Shown: positions 62,844 through 64,000 of the stretch, piece after piece
How positions within the stretch are numbered: the stretch's first letter is position 1
How the letters are laid out: each line of letters starts with the position of its first letter
Assembly (NCBI GenBank): GCA_036567785.1
Contig: DATCTV010000062.1
Coordinates: 186,001-250,000, forward strand
DNA: 64,000 nucleotides
Direction of reading: 5' to 3'
Source of the DNA: Desulfomonilia bacterium
GTDB lineage: Bacteria; Desulfobacterota; Desulfomonilia; UBA1062
Notes under the pieces: generated by a model
Told to the model about the DNA's origin: nothing
The model's input: the letters and a program-made list of their open reading frames with translations, nothing else
Databases searched by the model: none
Translations under genes and position numbers: made by a program

Positions 62844-64000
62844 CTACTTTCCTTTCAGCAGGTTTTCATACAGTTCTTTGGCTTCTTTCATATTGATGCG
62901 ATTTTCAGCCATGATTGAAGGGCCGCCCTTGTCGGGGTTCTTTGTTATCAGATTTTCCAGAACCTTGATTGCCTCGCCCTTTCTGCCCTTGTATTCGAGC
63001 AGGAGGGCCTTCGAATACGGGATCTGGATCACGTCCGGATATACTATTGCAGCTATGTCCAGTGATGTAAGAACGTTTTCCGCCGTGACGCCTGCTGCGT
63101 TCATGCCTTTTTCAGTAACCCAGCCGCCATTTGTTATCATTGGCGCCATGGTTATTGCGAATCCGAAATTATTATACTGGGAATTTTCACGCCAGAAAAA
63201 GAGAACAAGCTCGAAAAATGTCGAAAAATGGCTTGCCTTCTTAATCAGACTGGCGTGCTGGACGGATCTTCCAAGGCACGCATTGTACCAGTATTTTGCC
63301 GGGAGACTATTGGGAATCAGCTTGTTTGCCCTTTCACCGTAGGTAATTCCCTTCTTGTAATATGTCAGCCCCTTTTTACTGTCTCCAACGTTGGTAAAGT
63401 AATCACCCATGTAAGAGCATGTCCTGATGGCCCATATCTGGACCGCTCCGTTGTCAGGGTTTGAACTGGCCCAGTCCTCCATCATCTTTTGCGCCTGTGT
63501 CGCCTTGTCTATATCATATCGGGACGCCCAGAGCTTTGCGAAATTATCCCATCCCGGCATACTGGATATGGGATCGAGACTTTCAATATAAGGCTGGGGA
63601 GATATATCCTTTATCCAGTTTCCGTATCTTGACATAATCGAGGCAGATGAATCTATGTTTGATGCGGCATCGATAAGAAGCCTTACAGCCAGGACGTTAT
63701 CCTTGTCTAAACCTCTGGCCTTTGCTGCATAGGTCACAGCATTATTGAAGGATTCAGATCTGATTTTGCCCGAAGAACGCTTTCCTTTGAGGCAATATAC
63801 CCTTGAAAACCACAAATTGAGGCTGACATTGTTCGGGTCTGTTTTCTCGATCCCCTTGAGCAATGAGATAAGCTGATCGATGTTTTTTCCGTCCCAGTGC
63901 TTGTCCCACTGCTGACGAAAGGCCTGCCATTCGGGTGTATTCGACTGAAACGGTGGGTCAATATCGTACGGAGTGGAAAAGGCTGTAGCCGGGCAAGACA
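62844..64000 (-). CDS. TPR-like repeat protein, 5' end outside the window
   Basis: The frame is open from the window edge to a TAG at 62844-62846 (385 residues visible). The visible start SCPATAFSTPYDID looks like the end of a signal peptide, so only a short part is missing; a TTG at 63863 is just an internal Leu. The body is helical with TPR-like units (GLTYYKKGITYGERANKLIPNS, LLLEYKGRKGEAIKVL in part) and matches no family I can name. Probably a periplasmic or outer-membrane scaffold (inferred). Confidence 0.7.
   Translation of the reverse strand, partial: SCPATAFSTPYDIDPPFQSNTPEWQAFRQQWDKHWDGKNIDQLISLLKGIEKTDPNNVSLNLWFSRVYCLKGKRSSGKIRSESFNNAVTYAAKARGLDKDNVLAVRLLIDAASNIDSSASIMSRYGNWIKDISPQPYIESLDPISSMPGWDNFAKLWASRYDIDKATQAQKMMEDWASSNPDNGAVQIWAIRTCSYMGDYFTNVGDSKKGLTYYKKGITYGERANKLIPNSLPAKYWYNACLGRSVQHASLIKKASHFSTFFELVLFFWRENSQYNNFGFAITMAPMITNGGWVTEKGMNAAGVTAENVLTSLDIAAIVYPDVIQIPYSKALLLEYKGRKGEAIKVLENLITKNPDKGGPSIMAENRINMKEAKELYENLLKGK

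Overview
The window reads as a chromosome segment of an anaerobic Gram-negative bacterium, most like the Desulfobacterota (former Deltaproteobacteria). The pointers are a rapZ gene followed by mannose-type PTS IIA/IIB/IIC genes, class 1B dihydroorotate dehydrogenase (pyrK-pyrD), a thi4-thiD2E-thiC thiamine cluster, an NrpR-type nitrogen regulator, many outer-membrane-type lipoproteins, and a short glutaredoxin-like gene that only makes sense if two UGA codons are read as selenocysteine. No rRNA, CRISPR array or insertion sequence was seen; one tRNA-Pro(CGG) is present. The species is not assigned.

Layout. 1-8.7 kb: 5'-truncated CapA-like phosphatase, two related MFS transporters flanking a CofE-like ligase, a small lipoprotein, hisH, pcm, a GalT-like transferase, an inverse-autotransporter-like barrel and tRNA-Pro. 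9.4-24.7 kb: the most striking region, six very large lipoproteins that form a tandem duplication of one three-gene unit (PKD/REJ-like, Cys-rich PASTA-like, PKD plus RCC1 propeller). 24.8-35.7 kb: a secreted hypothetical, a DUF998 membrane protein, lgt, an old-yellow-enzyme oxidoreductase, an MBL hydrolase, a ribbon-helix-helix protein, glnS fused to a tRNA-binding domain, glgX and the hidden selenoprotein gene. 35.8-43.6 kb: sugar kinase-like genes, DUF2889, type II NADH dehydrogenase, a ROK kinase, and nrpR divergent from gdhA with three palindromic sites between them. 43.9-49.0 kb: ComEA-like protein, CbpA-like J protein, polyprenyl synthase, CoA-transferase/GNAT fusion, PlsC. 49.1-56.3 kb: nine tightly packed genes thi4-thiD2E-thiC-rapZ-IIA-IIB-IIC-pyrK-pyrD. 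56.5-64 kb: a repeat lipoprotein, ileS-lspA, a second PlsC, a deoxyribosyltransferase-like protein and a TPR protein that runs off the end.

How it fits together. lgt and lspA, two of the lipoprotein-processing enzymes, lie in the same window as at least seven predicted lipoproteins. The duplicated lipoprotein units share one N-terminal module and differ behind it, which suggests a modular surface system. NrpR (a 2-oxoglutarate-responsive repressor in methanogens) beside gdhA suggests direct nitrogen control of ammonium assimilation. The two features missed by ordinary gene calling are the double-UGA selenoprotein at 35425-35640 and the palindromic operators at 42047-42211.
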